64,000 bases of DNA from Cyrtodaria siliqua. Its lineage: Eukaryota > Mollusca > Bivalvia > Adapedonta > Hiatellidae. Location of the stretch: assembly GCA_037043455.1 (NCBI GenBank), contig JAWPHD010000132.1:372001-436000 (forward strand), read 5' to 3'. The notes below the pieces were generated by a model. It saw nothing but the letters and a program-made list of their open reading frames with translations, did not search any database and was not told the DNA's origin. Below are positions 35,483-50,400 of this stretch, one piece after another. How positions within the stretch are numbered: position 1 is the stretch's first letter; every line of letters starts with the position of its first letter. The translations under genes and the position numbers were made by a program.

Positions 35483-38400
35483 TTATTATTAAATTCATTA
35501 AATAGCGGACCCTATCACACTGGCGGGCCAGCGTAACCAAATGTTCAAGATGTTGGCCATCATTGTCATACCCGTAATCACTCTTATTGGACTGACCGGA
35601 AACGCATTCGGAACTACTTTGACAAATTATTTCAACTCAAGCGCGATTCAATCTACTCTTCGTTTGAGGTAAGTACACGTACTGTTTTGTTTGGAACACA
35701 AATGCGATTAAAATATGATATGTAGAACACAATATTTTTGTACAATTTGTTAAACAAACCAAATACAAGTTTCTGTTCATTCGAAGTCTATGAATGAGAA
35801 AATTAGGCAATTAGTTATTTATCATGCTCATTTACAACTTTATCAAGTTCTTATATATGTGTACCGGAAGTAAATCAAATCCCATTGAGTCCAATGCAAT
35901 ATTGTCCAAGCTTTCTAGTTAGCCATTTTTCAAAATGAAATTCAAACTAAGATTCACTTATATGTTCTTAGTCATGAGACCTGCCTCTCTAGAAAACTGC
36001 TGAGAATAGTAGGGGTCATGTGGCATATAAGAAAAGAAAATTCTGATTTTTGTTGACACCGTGAACAAACTGCATTCATTCGGCACCTATTAATTGTGTT
36101 CTACTTTCAGTTTCAAAACTTTCAAGTTGATAAATAAAATCATCATACAACAATGCAAATGTTTTTTTAGCTATCACAAACAAGTCAATAAAGTCATTTC
36201 AGCCAGAAAAACAGGCCTTAAATACTCAATAATGCCTTTTATCACAATGTTTTTTTTAGAGATTATATATTTGAGATCTCCTTTCGACTACACCAGGCAT
36301 GAATACCACAGTGATTTACCTTCTGTATACCTATATCCAAGTCACCCTCTCCCCCACTCACTGCCAATCCGATGATGCTATCAGTCGTACAATCACAGTT
36401 TTCTAAAAGGTTTAACAAAGGGTAAGAGAAAATTCCGTCATCTGATTCAAAATTCTGCTACCAGACAATGAACAATTGTAATTTAGTATACTACTTAAGC
36501 TATTGTGTATATGATGGTTATCCAAAGCACTAGGGTTCGCCGGATTTCTAACCAGGAAATACGAGCATAGTTCCTTAAATCTGAAGAAAACGACCATAAG
36601 CCCTTAAATTAATAGATTACGACCTGCAGTCCTGACATCAGTAGAATACGATATACAGTCTTAAGATCAGTACACTATCCAAGAAAAAAAGAACGAGCCC
36701 CAGCCCTAAAATCAGTAGAATACGAGCCCCAGCCCTAAAATCAGTAGAATACGAACCCCAGTCCTAAAATCAGTAGAATACGAACCCCAGTCCTAAAATC
36801 AGTAGAATACGAACCCCAGCCCTAAAATCAGTAGAATACGAACCCCAGTCCTAAAATCAGTAGAATACGAACCCCAGTCCTAAAATCAGAAGAATACGAA
36901 CCCCAGTCCTAAAATCAGTAGAATACGAACCCCAGTCCTAAAATCAGTAGAATACGAACCCCAGCCCTAAAATCAGTAGAATACATTCCCATTCATTAAA
37001 TCAGTTGAAAACGAAACACTTCAAAATTAGTAGAATACAACCCTAGTCCTTAAATCGGTAGAAATCGATATCCAGTCCTGAAATCAGTAGAATACGACCC
37101 ACAATCCTTAAATCTGTAAAATACGATCCCCAGGTAGAATATGATCCCCAGGCAAACTACGATCACCAGTCCTTAAATCAAGAGAATAAGATCCCATTCC
37201 TCCCAGGTAAAATACGTTATCCAGCCTTTAAAACCAATCCCCAAGTAAAATACGATTGAAAGTCATTAAATCCGCAGGATACGTTCCCTAGTTCTGAAAT
37301 CCGCCGAATACGATCCCCAGTTCTGAAATTCCTAGAATACGATTCCCAGTTCTGAAATTCCTAGAATACGACCCCAGTTATGAAATTCGCAGACTACGAT
37401 CCCCAGTTCTGAAATCTATAAAATACGATCCCCAGTTCTGAAATCCGTAGAATACGATACCAAGGTAAAATAAGATTCCCATCCTTTAACATAGTAGAAT
37501 ATGATCCACAGCTCCTAATTCAGTAGAAAACGATCTGCAGGTAAAATGCAATATCAAAAGAATACGATCCATAGTCCAAATATCCGTAGAATACTATCTC
37601 CAGACCTTAAACAATAGCGTATAATACCCAGGTACATTTCACAATCCTAAAATCAGTAGGATATGGTCCACAGTCCTATATTCAGTAGAATACGATTCCC
37701 AGTCTCAAAATCAATAACATACAACACATAGTCCTTCAATCGGTAATATACGACTCCCACTACTTTAAAGAGTAAAAAAACGATTTCTAGGTAAATTACG
37801 ATCCCCAGTCTTCAAATCAGTAGAACACGATCCATAGTTCTTAAATCGGTAGAATACGATCCACAGTTCTTAAAGCGAATGTAGCGACACAGCCAAACAT
37901 GCTTTTTTATTGAGAGTTCTGAAAAACTTGCAAAAATGTGAAAGAATTATCAAAATCGGATGTTAAACAAATAAGATATGAACATTTGAAGGTTGTACTA
38001 AAATGGATATGGGAGCCGCCATTTTGAAAATTATTACGTCATAGTTCCATATGACCATATATGAAATATTGATAAATACCATTTAAAGCAAAACAAATCA
38101 CTGCAAATGAATGCTAACTCCTTAACTGGGCATATAAAGCATGATTGCCATTAGTTATACATATCATGCTTTAATTTGTTCCCTATAAATGAGTAAATGT
38201 TCATATTTATCAATATTCCATATATGGTTATTTAAAACTGTGATGTCATAGCTTTAAAAATGGCGGCATTCACATCCGTTTCAACAGAACCTTCAAAGGA
38301 TTATATCTTCTGTGTTTATCATCCGATTTTGATAATTCTTTCAACCTTTTCCAAGTTTTTCAGAACTCTCAATAATAAAGATTGTTTGGCTGTGTCGCTA

Positions 38401-41400
38401 TATTCCCTTTAAATCAGTAGAATACGATCCACAGTTCTTAAATCAGTAGAATACGAGTCTCAGTTCTTAAATCAGTAGAGTATACGATCATCAGTAGAAT
38501 ACGATCCATAGTTCTTAAATCAGCAGAACACGATCCACAGTTCTTAAATCAGTAGAATACTAGTCTCTTCTTAAATCAGTAGAATACTAGTCTCTGTTCT
38601 TAAATCAGTAGAATACTAGTCCCAGTTCTTAAATCACTAGAATACGATTCACAGTTCTTAAATCAGCAGAACACGATCCACAATTCTTAAACCAATATAA
38701 TTTAAATAGGTGGAATACAAACCTCAGATTTCAGTTTAATACGATTCCATGGTAGATTACGACCCACAGTCCTTAAAATCAGTAGAATACGATCCACAAT
38801 TCTGAAATCAGTAGAATACGATTTCCCAGTCTGTACATCTGTTTTTCGTTCTATTTAGGAGCATACTATCACTACTGATTTTAATGAAGTACACGCATAT
38901 GTGTAAACATATTATGCGAAGTCAGCTAAGGAATCAAAAGATATGTTCAAGTTAGGAAAATGTTGATAAACTTTATATGTGTTACATTAATAATGGAACT
39001 TCTGATACCTTATACCTACAGGAAGTGCGATGTTTATAATCGTACGGGATCATTAATTGTTATTCGAGAGTTATACAAGTGTTTTCTTCCTAATTACTTT
39101 AGCCTAGAGATGGCTTCCATGATTCGAGCTCTGCAAAGAGAGCGAGATGGTAGCGCCCTATATTTAAGCGCCATTGGATCGGAAACGAAGGATTTCCTGC
39201 TCAAGCGATACCAGGATACGGACGAAGCTGTGCAATCCCTTCGCTCTTGGCCTACATCACTGAGCAGCACGAAGCCAGAGTTCGGATCGAGCGAGAGATT
39301 CCTCCAAACACTAAACAAACATCGGTAGGTAAATACCTCTGTGCTGAAATATATTTTGGTTTCAGAATAAAATTACAAACTTTCAAAATCGCAGGTAATA
39401 AACAATGACTGGTACTTATACGCCCATCCAGAAATTGTTAACGCACTTTTAATTTTAAGGTTTGGCCCAAGTCGAGCAATTTAACGTTAAGAATAACGAA
39501 ATATACAACGCTATAATTCCCTTTTCGCACAATTCGCTCTACTACAAATGACAATCTTGAAATGAAAATTTAGCATTCAAGGACCACAGTCAACCCATAA
39601 AACGCACAGAAACAAACAATAATTACAAAGATCAATAATGGCATGGCAAGATATGGCATCACAAACATAAAACAGTTGAGAACTACCGCCTTGGAACGGT
39701 CAGTGGCAAAAGAAAACGCCGCTGGCGGTTTAAACCAGGTTCTACGGTGCACCTTACCTCACTATTACCCTATTGTCATCAAAATAAAACGAGACAATGT
39801 AAACAAAGATATCCCCGCCATTCTCTAACACGCAAGGCAGTATTAATAAGCAATATAAGTATAACACATAAATGATCATGTGTATATGAATATACAAACA
39901 CAGAAGCATAGAAAGTCACAAAGCAAGTACTCAGTGACCTGGCAGAAGTCAGAGCAGCACGAGAACAAACCTTTAAGGGTACGACAAGACAAGATTTAAG
40001 ACAACCATCAAAAGCTTCCTTCTTTGAGGATTTAGGTAGACGTCATCATAGGGTCCACAATCTGTCCTTTCATGCACAATCATAGAGGAAAGCATAGTGG
40101 CGAACTGTAAATGCGTCAACCACTAAACATGCGAAATGGTAGGATCATATTAACCTCTTTTGACATTTTGTTTTAACAAGTTTAAGGGACACTGTCCGTA
40201 AGTAAGCAGATATTGAGCATAACCAAATAACCAAATAACTGGCTGACTTTTATTCAGTGAAATGTATACATGAAAACATGAGGATAGACCCTAAGAAGTA
40301 TGTAGGAATACATTCGTGAGTTTGTAAATAAAGTGGGACCCACAATATTTACCTTTTCCGCGATCACGTGACTTCCATTAGCGCATTATGTTATCATCAC
40401 AGTATGTATTGCGAAATATGTATAGCCCGCTTAGCTCAGTTGGGAGCGTTGCCGACCACTTTCTTTACGCTCACGCACACTATTATTACGGTGTGTAATT
40501 TTAGTTTGGGCTGCGAGTTCAATCGCACAAAGCGGATTTACTTTTTTTTGTACCGCGATTGAATTCCGTTAAACAATCTTGCTTTTATTTAGTAAATATT
40601 CAATAATGTTTAGTGTGTAATGTTTGCGAACATAATTAGTGTGTGTTTTATAAGCTAAAAGTTACGGACAGTGTCCCTTTAATAAAGATTGTATGAAAGG
40701 GATATGACCAAGGATCTTACGAAGTTTGTAATTAACATCACTGCTGCAGTCCGGTTGTGATAGTCCTTGTCGCAGAAGACTTCTTAAATTATTTTCATAT
40801 TTTAAAAGTAGCGTTACCATAATAACATTTTGCAACTGTTTTTCGAACTTTATAGTAACGATATGCTGGAGTAGCTTTTTAGTTATACACATATTACGAA
40901 TAATAAAGTCCTCAACACGCTCTAGAAAAATAATTAGTTGAGAAACATAAGACTCCATAAGAAGTAGCGCTGGGAAAAATTCCTCTGAGTAGGGATAATT
41001 TACAATATCAAAATTAAAATCATCTTGTCATAGATTTTACTTATTATTTCACTATTTTCAATAAAGATATGTACTCGTACATCAAGAAAAGAAGCAACAT
41101 TATCAGAAATGTTAGCTTTGGTGAGTTGAATGTCTTTAGGATAGATAGTATCAACCATAGAAGACACTATTTTAGACATGATTGTTTTATTTAATTATAT
41201 GCAAGCAGTTTTAAAGTCAAACTGATTCCATGGTTGCTAACTCGACGTGCTAACTCTAATGCTTGATATACAAGATAGTGTCCCTTTATCTCCGTTTTAT
41301 AAAGATATTGCATTATGTTTTTTGAATTCTATGTAGGTATGAGCTGGACACATTGGAATTGACATTTCGTGACGAGTTGTTGACATACTCGGACTGGATA

Positions 41401-44400
41401 GAGGTATTCATTAAGTGGATCTACGGGGCAATCGTTGAGGCTAGGGCAGAGAAGGTATTTCGATGACACAGTTCAACATTTAATATTGTTTTGTTTTTAT
41501 TTATTGTCCTAAATACGTAGTTATTGCATACGCATTTATAAGCTCCGTTCAATTTCAATGTAACAGGAAACGTCAATATTCGTACATAATGACGTGGACA
41601 CTTCACTATTTGTCCATACTGACTTGTTCTTCAGCAAAGTTTTCGTTATCATAAACTACGTAGATCTTTTTCAAAGTTCTATCGCCGCAACGAAAACCTG
41701 CTGGAAAAATACAACACCAACCTAAAATATTCTTTAGAGGTGATCTATAAACTTCGAAAATTAAAGGGGTCTGACGAATTTTCTGACCACTTCAAAAAAT
41801 TAATCAGGATATTCGTCAGAAAATGATACGACCCTTTAGTTTTACAGCGCACTTCATGTTTGGTGATTGATCCCTCTACAGTCAGTCACTACGCTTCACT
41901 TTTCTATTGTGCGATGACCGGACAACGTCGTGGGACTCAATGATTGCACCTTCTGAAACCCTGAAAGGGGAGGTTGGTACATGAACCTTCGTCCCTCGTG
42001 TTTTCTTGTCGTACCCTAGATTCGTATCCTGAGATGTTTCTAATAATGTTTTTTTTTATATATCGTTACAATAACATATACGTGTATCGTTTCCTAATTT
42101 TTCTGGATGTGGACTTTATTGTTAGAGATTTCCTTTTGATGGGATGTACTTTTTATTTAAACTGTCTTGTCAATTTTAGCGCTGAAGACAGGATAATAGC
42201 GAGGTTGTGTACAATTAAAATATATTTAAGCCGAGTGGGCTATATTGCTTACTGACCTTTCCAAGTCGGTAACCCTGCCTTCACCACTCTTTCTGTTGTG
42301 TATTGCATAGTTAATTTCTCTTTGTTTATGGCACAATGCTTTGTTTCTGGGGCAGTTTGCGTTTCAGTGCTGTGATGACCATTTTTTCTCATTTTCATAT
42401 TAACATGTTGTAAAATTATTGTACTGTAACTACTATTCTGCATACTCGTTAGGGATTGGTGCAATTCGCAGTTCGTGTCACAGGAAGCTTGTCACAGTAT
42501 GTAAATATTATAGTATGTTTGTTTCATTACGCGGAAGAACGAGTACATATATCCTAATACAAATCTAATAACATATAATTATTTTTCTCCGATTTTAATT
42601 TCATCCATTATTCTGTTAAATGTGTTATTACAAGTTTACTTTTGCACATCCATATTAGCATAACAGCAAGCCAACTTTTACGCCCAGGTTATAAACTGAA
42701 TTTGCTAAATGTTGTTAAAATACTGAAAAGGTAATTCCTTGGTATGCAAAACGTACCAACAAAAATATTAAAGGAGTCTGTTCATGAGAGGTATTATAGG
42801 TGATACACCTCCCATTCCCCATAGAACCAGTTTAAGCGGTATTCTACTTTAAAGCCACACATATTGTGTTTGATGATCCCAAAGGATCAGTACGTAATAT
42901 AGCATTTACATTATTCGTTTACAGAATAAGCTAACAAAACAGTAATACTTTTCAAATATGTCACGTTGGCAGGAGGATGAAAATAATAATAATAATCATA
43001 ATAATAAAAGTCATTTAACGTTGGAAAAGCATGAATTTATATCTTACTCATGTAGAGCTTCCTCGGTATTTCTGAAACCCTTGCTTTGTTTTGCTGTGCA
43101 GTGTTGTTAAATGTATTTTATTCTGTTATTAGTATCGCTATGAATCCTTAAAGCGATACAACGCAAACACAGTATTTAGTACACTAAGACATATTATGTT
43201 CTTTTCCTTAGATATGGAAAGTCTGTGTATCTTATCAGGAGCTTCTGATAGCATCTGAGCACTTAGGCCGCGAAAGAGCGATGGGTGTAATCTTTTACAC
43301 GTTGGGCTTGTTCCCAACAAGAGAGGAATATCTGTATTTCGTGGAGAGCCAGGACACGTCAAATGCATCCTTCATCGCGGCGCTGCAATATTCTGTCATC
43401 GCGAAGGAAATATATGAAGAAAAGATTTTGGAAAATACAGATACCATGAATACAATAGCTAAGATGAGAACTGAGATACGATCAAGAAACACAGGTTTTG
43501 ATAACAACACCATTGGGTCGCTGGAATATGCAAACTTTTGGTTTGAAAACATGACGTTCTATCAGGTAGGTTATATATTCATGGGGTTTGATTTCAACCA
43601 GGATGGTACAGTGCATTAGGGTGTATAGAATCATCGGTAGTAAAGAATCATTTTCTTTTGAAATTCACTATTCTTCGGGGTGCTTGATTCAGCCAAGGGA
43701 TTTTCTGCAGTAGCTTGAGCGATTTAAATAAAACTTTCATCAATTTTATATCAATAGAACTGGTATTTTCAGTGGTAAATAAAAATACCTTAGTTTTGAA
43801 AACTGTTGAGAAATAAATAGTTTACAGCCCAAATGATTTTAGATGGTGCTTTTCCCATGTAAATTCCTTGTTGGTGGGACAGCAGAAAACTAAGAAATTT
43901 CATATAACTTCAGTTAGCCTTCATATTTTGCTAAAAACTCTCAAGTTTTCTTAATTACGAATATCCAGCAATTTAAAACCATTTTCGGATAAAAAAATGT
44001 AATGACATTTTTCATGCAGCAGAATTTTAAATTGAAAATTCCCCTTCAAAAACAGCTTTCGGGAATAACATTTTTATTTCTCAACCGATTTTGAAAAGTA
44101 AAGTATTTTTATTTACCACTAAAAATGTCTGTTTCACTGATATACAGCTTAGTTAGGTACTAGATGAATTTTGTCTGAAAAGTCCAAAAAAAGCTTTGAC
44201 TGAAACAAACACCCCAAACAATAGGCAAAGGTAAATCATTCTTAATGGAGTATCTAACTTGTTCATTTATAAATTATTTAAAATATTTTACTTTTTATTA
44301 TGAAGTTATGCTCATTTTCGAATATTTTCGTCGGCAGCAATATAACAAATAAATGCATTAAATGAAAAAATAAATCCATAATAAAATATGTTTACGTTAT

Positions 44401-47400
44401 ACTACCAAACATTTCATTTTAGGATATGATCAAAGATGCTCAGTCGAAATTGGCCTCAAGGATAGACGGAATCCTGCAAGCACAAAAGGAGAGTGATATC
44501 GCGAATATCGTTGTTATTAGCATAGTGTTCTCCTCCGTTCTCATTCTTTGTCCCATCATCATCTATGCTGTGTACAATCTCACCCTGGAGATCCAGAGAT
44601 GCTCAATACACATCGCAGACAGGTACGTCAGGGGCTAAATAGATATAAAGCTCAAACAGGAAATGTAGCATTCAAGGTGCACGGTCAACCAAATACATGC
44701 ATCGAAACAAACAACAATTATGAGGATACATTAAGTCAAGGTACATGTATGTGAATTCACACACATAAAAGGGTTGCCAGTAGCGCTACAGCCTTGGAAC
44801 AGTCCGTGGCGAAAAGGCAAATGGGGATTTAAACCAGGCTCTACTTTGCGTTTTTTTGAAACAATATTATCATTTACATTGATTTATAGTTTATTGTATT
44901 ACATTTGGGAGTTCAGTTATAAACATAAAAATCTGCTGTATGTTTTTCTTATTTAATTTTAAACGAAAAAACACTTCTTCTTAACATTAAGAAGACGGAA
45001 ATCAGTTTGATATTAATTCAGCAACATCTTCAATAATAGTAGACATGGTAGAGGCGATTGGTATTAGTGTCAGTAACAACTACAAATTAAAATCATAATA
45101 AATTGCTACAGTTTCACATGACAAATAGACAATTAAAACATTTGTTTATGAAAATATTTGGTCTTGAAAACCACAAGGGATTTTGTTGTTACATTATACA
45201 TATTAATTCATATTAGCAGATTAGTGCGTATTTCTTGCCGTTGTGCAGGTAGTTATATTCAAGGAGATTGCCTGAAAATGAATATAGCGTTATACATGAT
45301 AAGTACCCTGTTGTTTCACATTCTAATACCAACGTGCATTTTTGTTAATCTATTTTCTCGTTTATTTCTGAAGGCAAGTCCCTTAAAGCGTACTCCGATC
45401 TCAACATTATAATTTAAAATAGTCTTGAAGCATCACATGAAATAATATTAATGATTAAGCCAATACAATATAACCGAATTGCCGAGGTTTCAGACCAAAC
45501 TATTTCACTAACAATACAATTAACATGTCGCCAGTTGGCAATCATTTATCTATCCAAGCAATCAAACCAAAACAATACCTATTATCAATATACTCCGGCA
45601 TCAAAAATAGGACGGAGATATCTAACTACTGGCGTCATTTTAATTAATAAATCGGATGGATAATGAGACTTTAAACTAGAAGGGTCTGGTGTGGCCACGA
45701 TGGCTTTGTAATCCGGAGAACCCGGGTTCAATCATCTTCTACGCAACTGATATTTATCTTGTATTATTGGGGAAAAATATACCCCGTGTTTTTTATGTTT
45801 TAATTTGCGTGTTGCCTTTCCCATTTTGTTTGTAAAACCCTATGTCAAATACTGGTGATAGTGATTTGTGCAATGCCCTGTATCTATTTAGAACAAAGGC
45901 AATAAGCAAAGAGAAGAAGAAGACAGACACATTGTTGTACCAAATGTTGCCCAAGGCAGTGGCAGAGAAGTTAAAGCAAAACAAGGAGGTTCCCACAGAG
46001 GAGTTTGTACAGGCCACCATCATGTTTGCGGACATTGTCGGTTTTACTCAGATATCTTCCCGCAGTTCACCCATTCAAGTTTGTATTATTTATATACATT
46101 ATGACAGTTTCGGCTAACGGACTGTTGGTCCGCCATCTTTATAAAAAGATCCAAAACGGATGGGATATGGTCAGGTTAAATGTCCAACCAAATTCATATT
46201 TTGATTATGAGCAATGGTAACCATATAGCATATAATAGTACTTCAACACTTTTGATGTGAAGAACATAATAACAGAAAGAATACTTATATGGCGGAAATT
46301 GTGCCCTTTTTATCCGAAAAGTGTGATACAATTTTACTCAAAGTTCTTTATTTTTATTTCAAATTAATTGGTCCATAAAACAGTTCATTTATCTAGCGAG
46401 AGCAGACGAGACATCATTTCTAAATGAAATGAACCATTTTATCAAATCAACCAAATTTCGAAGTATACCATTGTAAAAAAATGAGAATATGTTCTTTATA
46501 TGCCATGTGCCTCCAAAATTCACAAATCAAGGCAGCGTGTATCGTATTCTACATATCAATGTTTAAAAGTATATGTACACCTGACGCCACCAGGCTCAAT
46601 TAGCTGTCGTTTGATATCTATCGTTAAAAAGTGACCCGACTAGATCATCAAACCCAATATGTGTGGCTTTAAAGTAGAATACCGCTTAAGCCGGTGCTAG
46701 GAGGCGTGAGAGGTAATACATTACCTCTCATGAACAGACTCAATAAAACCGAGTCTGATACTTTTATCTCTTGTTTGTGTTTGTTGCTTCCAACGAATCC
46801 CCTTTTCAGTATTTATTATATCAAAACAATATAAAATCATGTTAACATAATTAAGGTTGTAATTGTGAAGATGACATTTGTATATTTTGAAGAAACTAAC
46901 TCGCCTAATAACGGCAAAATTACACTACAACAGCGTTTATCAAAATTCTATCCAGGTGTTCAGGCGCCGATTTCACCAACACTTCCTTAAAGCTACAGAC
47001 GCCCTATATCAATCGATTTCTTCTTTGTATTTGTAACTTCATGTTCACCAGCTCGTGTCGAAATCGGGTATTTAAGCGAGCAAATATAGCGCATGAAATC
47101 ATTTACTGTATATACATCGACCAGTCCACTGAACTACAAAGCTACTTGAGAAAATAGTATACTAACTACCATATATTACGAGGCAAAATAACTTAACATA
47201 TTTGAACGCAACTAAAGATGGTTCAGTAAATATGCAGTCCATATTGTCGCACGTGAAAATTAACATTGCCTGGTGCAATACTGTATCTTATCAATATGAA
47301 ACTAATACTTCGTATCAAATCAGCCATATATCGACTTGTTATAAGCACTTGATGAGTTTTGTGCGCGCTCTTGTTATTACGTAATGCCTATTTAGTGTTA

Positions 47401-50400
47401 AAAATGCTACAAAATACCAATAAATAGCAGTGGTCCAGAGGTTCAGCGTACATCTTTCAAATCTTACAAGTGCAAGACTGTGGTTCAAATCCCGTTCCGG
47501 GCAACTATTTTTTTTATCACATATATTCTGGAGCCGTATATTTATCGATGTTACCTGTACGGAGGCTAAATAAAAATGTGAAATTGTACGTATCGATTTC
47601 TCCTTATATACCGACTTTAGGGGTGTTCGTCGATTTGAAACTACTTCACACGTGACTCATTAATATTCATGAGTTATTACCAGTTGAAATAGGGCGTGTA
47701 CAGCTTTAAGCGAGCAATTATAGCGCATGAAATAATTTACTGTATAAACATCGACCAGTGCACATCGTACCTATACACAGGTAACAGTATTTTTTACCGA
47801 AAAAAAAAAGTTAGCTTCTCTTGGGGCTCGAACACACGACCTTCTGATTTCAAGGCCTGTGCTCTATCCACTGAACTACAACGCTACTTGAGAAAATAGT
47901 ATACTAACTACCATATATTATGAGGCAAAATAACTTAACATATTTGAACGCAACTAAAGATGGATCAATAAATATGCAGTCCATATTGTCGCACGTGTAA
48001 ATTAACATTGCCTGGAGTAATACAGTATCTTATCAATATGAAACTAATACTTCGTGTCAAATCAATCATATATCGACTTGTTATTTAGCGCTTGATGAGT
48101 TTGTGTGCGCGCTCTTGTTATTACGTAAGGCCTATTTAGTGTTAAAACTGCTACAAAATACCAATAAATAGCAGTGGTCTAGAGGTTCAACGTACATCTT
48201 TCAAATCTTACAAGTGCAAAACAGTGGTTCAAATCCCGGTCCGGGCAACTCTTTTTTTTATCACATATATATTCTGGAGCCGTATATTTATCGATGTTAC
48301 CTGTATGGAGGCTAAATAAAAATGTGAAATTGTACGTATCGATTTCTCCTTATATACCGACTTTTGGGGTGTTCGTCGATTTGAAACTACTTCACACGTG
48401 ACTCATTCATATTCATGAGTTATTACCAGTTAAAATAGGGACTGTACAGCTTTAATTAAGTTTTACTTAAATACTTAACAAAATACTAAACTAAGACACT
48501 AAGTAAAACATTTAAAGCAGAAATGTGTTTCACAAACATAAATTAAGTTTCTACTTAAGAACTTAGCTAAGTAAACATCTTAAAAATTAAATTAAATATG
48601 TACTGGGAATTTACCTATTCTGCAAACAGTGTAAATAAAGTACATGCAGTTTTCATGAAACCAGTCAAAAATCATGATCACCAAGATGCTTGCAAAGCCA
48701 CCAATCACCACAAACGCATGGTAACTGCTTCTTTTCTGATCATCATTTTTGATAAAATAAAGCATTTTAACTGTATCTGACCTTTGTTTATGTATTAAGT
48801 GATGTTGCACATACAGTACATGTGTGTCGTTTATGGACATGAACTTGTGAACATTTTTGAAGTAAATAGAAGACATATATTGTCTATGGAACTTCCCATT
48901 GTAAATTTAACTTGACGGAAATCCTGGAATAAATTTCTAAAAAGGCAAAAGATTCATGTAAAATTGATAGCAAATGATAGAAAAGTAATGATTTGTGCAT
49001 TGAAATTGCATTACTTTTAATTTTTAATACTTTTTAAGCATATTTCGTCCATTTTTTGCTGTTTAATTAGTGATAAGTCACCCACTAAGCTAACTTAGAA
49101 CTTTAGGTATTTTACTTAAATTTAATTCTTTACTTAATGAAACTGGTTTGGTGAAACACGTTTTCCTTACTTAATGCTTAAGAACTTAAATTTAAGTTTT
49201 TAAGTAGCTAAGTATATACTTAAGTATGTTGGTGAAATCTTCGCCAGGTCATATTATAATGTATATTTGCAAATTAAAACATAGTTTTATTCACGGTGTT
49301 TTAAAATATCCGTGATTAAATATGCATGAAATGAATTATGAGTTGGTAACTCTTAATTTGACTCTCAAGTTTTGGGGTTTGGCCTGGCTGGTATTGATTC
49401 TACAGAGTTTGGATTCTAAAAATATGTTTGTATGGTATTTTACGTTATTTTCAACACATGTAAGGTTATACACTGGTCAAAATTGCTAACCGGTCATTTT
49501 ATTATTTGGAATATTATATCAAATATTGTATATTTTGAGTTGATATTTCATACAAATAAATATGAGCAGCAAACAAAACGATCAATACATTTTGTAACTT
49601 CAAAATCCGCACTTCCGGTCACGTGGCTTATTTTGGCGCGAAATCGCATTATTATCCCGTGCTGCACGAGGTAAGATTTGAACATGTGTTTGTGTTCTCG
49701 GAATTGTTTATCGTTTCAATCCCAAACAAAAACTTACTAAACATTAAATAAAAAATGCGTCGGATGACAACGGAAGAGCGTGGACGGGCCTTCGGTATGA
49801 TTATTGCTGTTACTTCGATTCGGCAGGTAAAGGACATTGCGTAATTTGTTCATTTTTATTAATTTATTTAATCGATTTTCAACGTTTTATTTTCTCTTTT
49901 TCAAGTCCAGTATTGTGTATTATAATATTCCTCATCCTTCTGGCAGGTTAGTTTATTCATAAGTTTACTTGTCTGTCCGTCCGTCCGTCCGTCACTTCGT
50001 TTGTTCGTTCGTACATGATTCTGTCTAGCCATGTTCATTATTTCTGAAAAAGTCGCAATAATGAGTTGTTTTATATTTATAGGTAGCCAGAACAGTCAAC
50101 AGACGTTTTTCAACAATGTACGACCTTTGGCTCAAGTGCAATCGCACCGGAAGTGTTGATGACCTTTACCGAAGGCCAAAAAGACGTGTGACAACGCAGC
50201 GTCAAGATCGCTACATCCTTGTAACACACCTTCGTAATAGAAGAATAACAGCAACAGATATTGCCAGACGTTTAATAGGCGTCCATAATAGAAACGTGAG
50301 TGATCAAAGAGTACGAATCGACTACGGATCATGGGATTGAGAGCGAGAAGACATTTTGTGGGATTAGTATTGACTGGAAGACACCGGCGAATTCGGCTTC

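Noticed and set aside
35062..35536. Overlapping open frames of 96-147 codons made of FIHS, FIYL and YVCM repeats
   Set aside because: They are translations of the compound microsatellite in all three frames, not genes.
36690..36985. CRISPR-like array of regularly spaced repeats
   Set aside because: Units are continuous with no unique spacers, inside an animal intron; it is a minisatellite.
43295..43552. 85-codon minus-strand frame
   Set aside because: It is the antisense shadow of cyclase exon 5.
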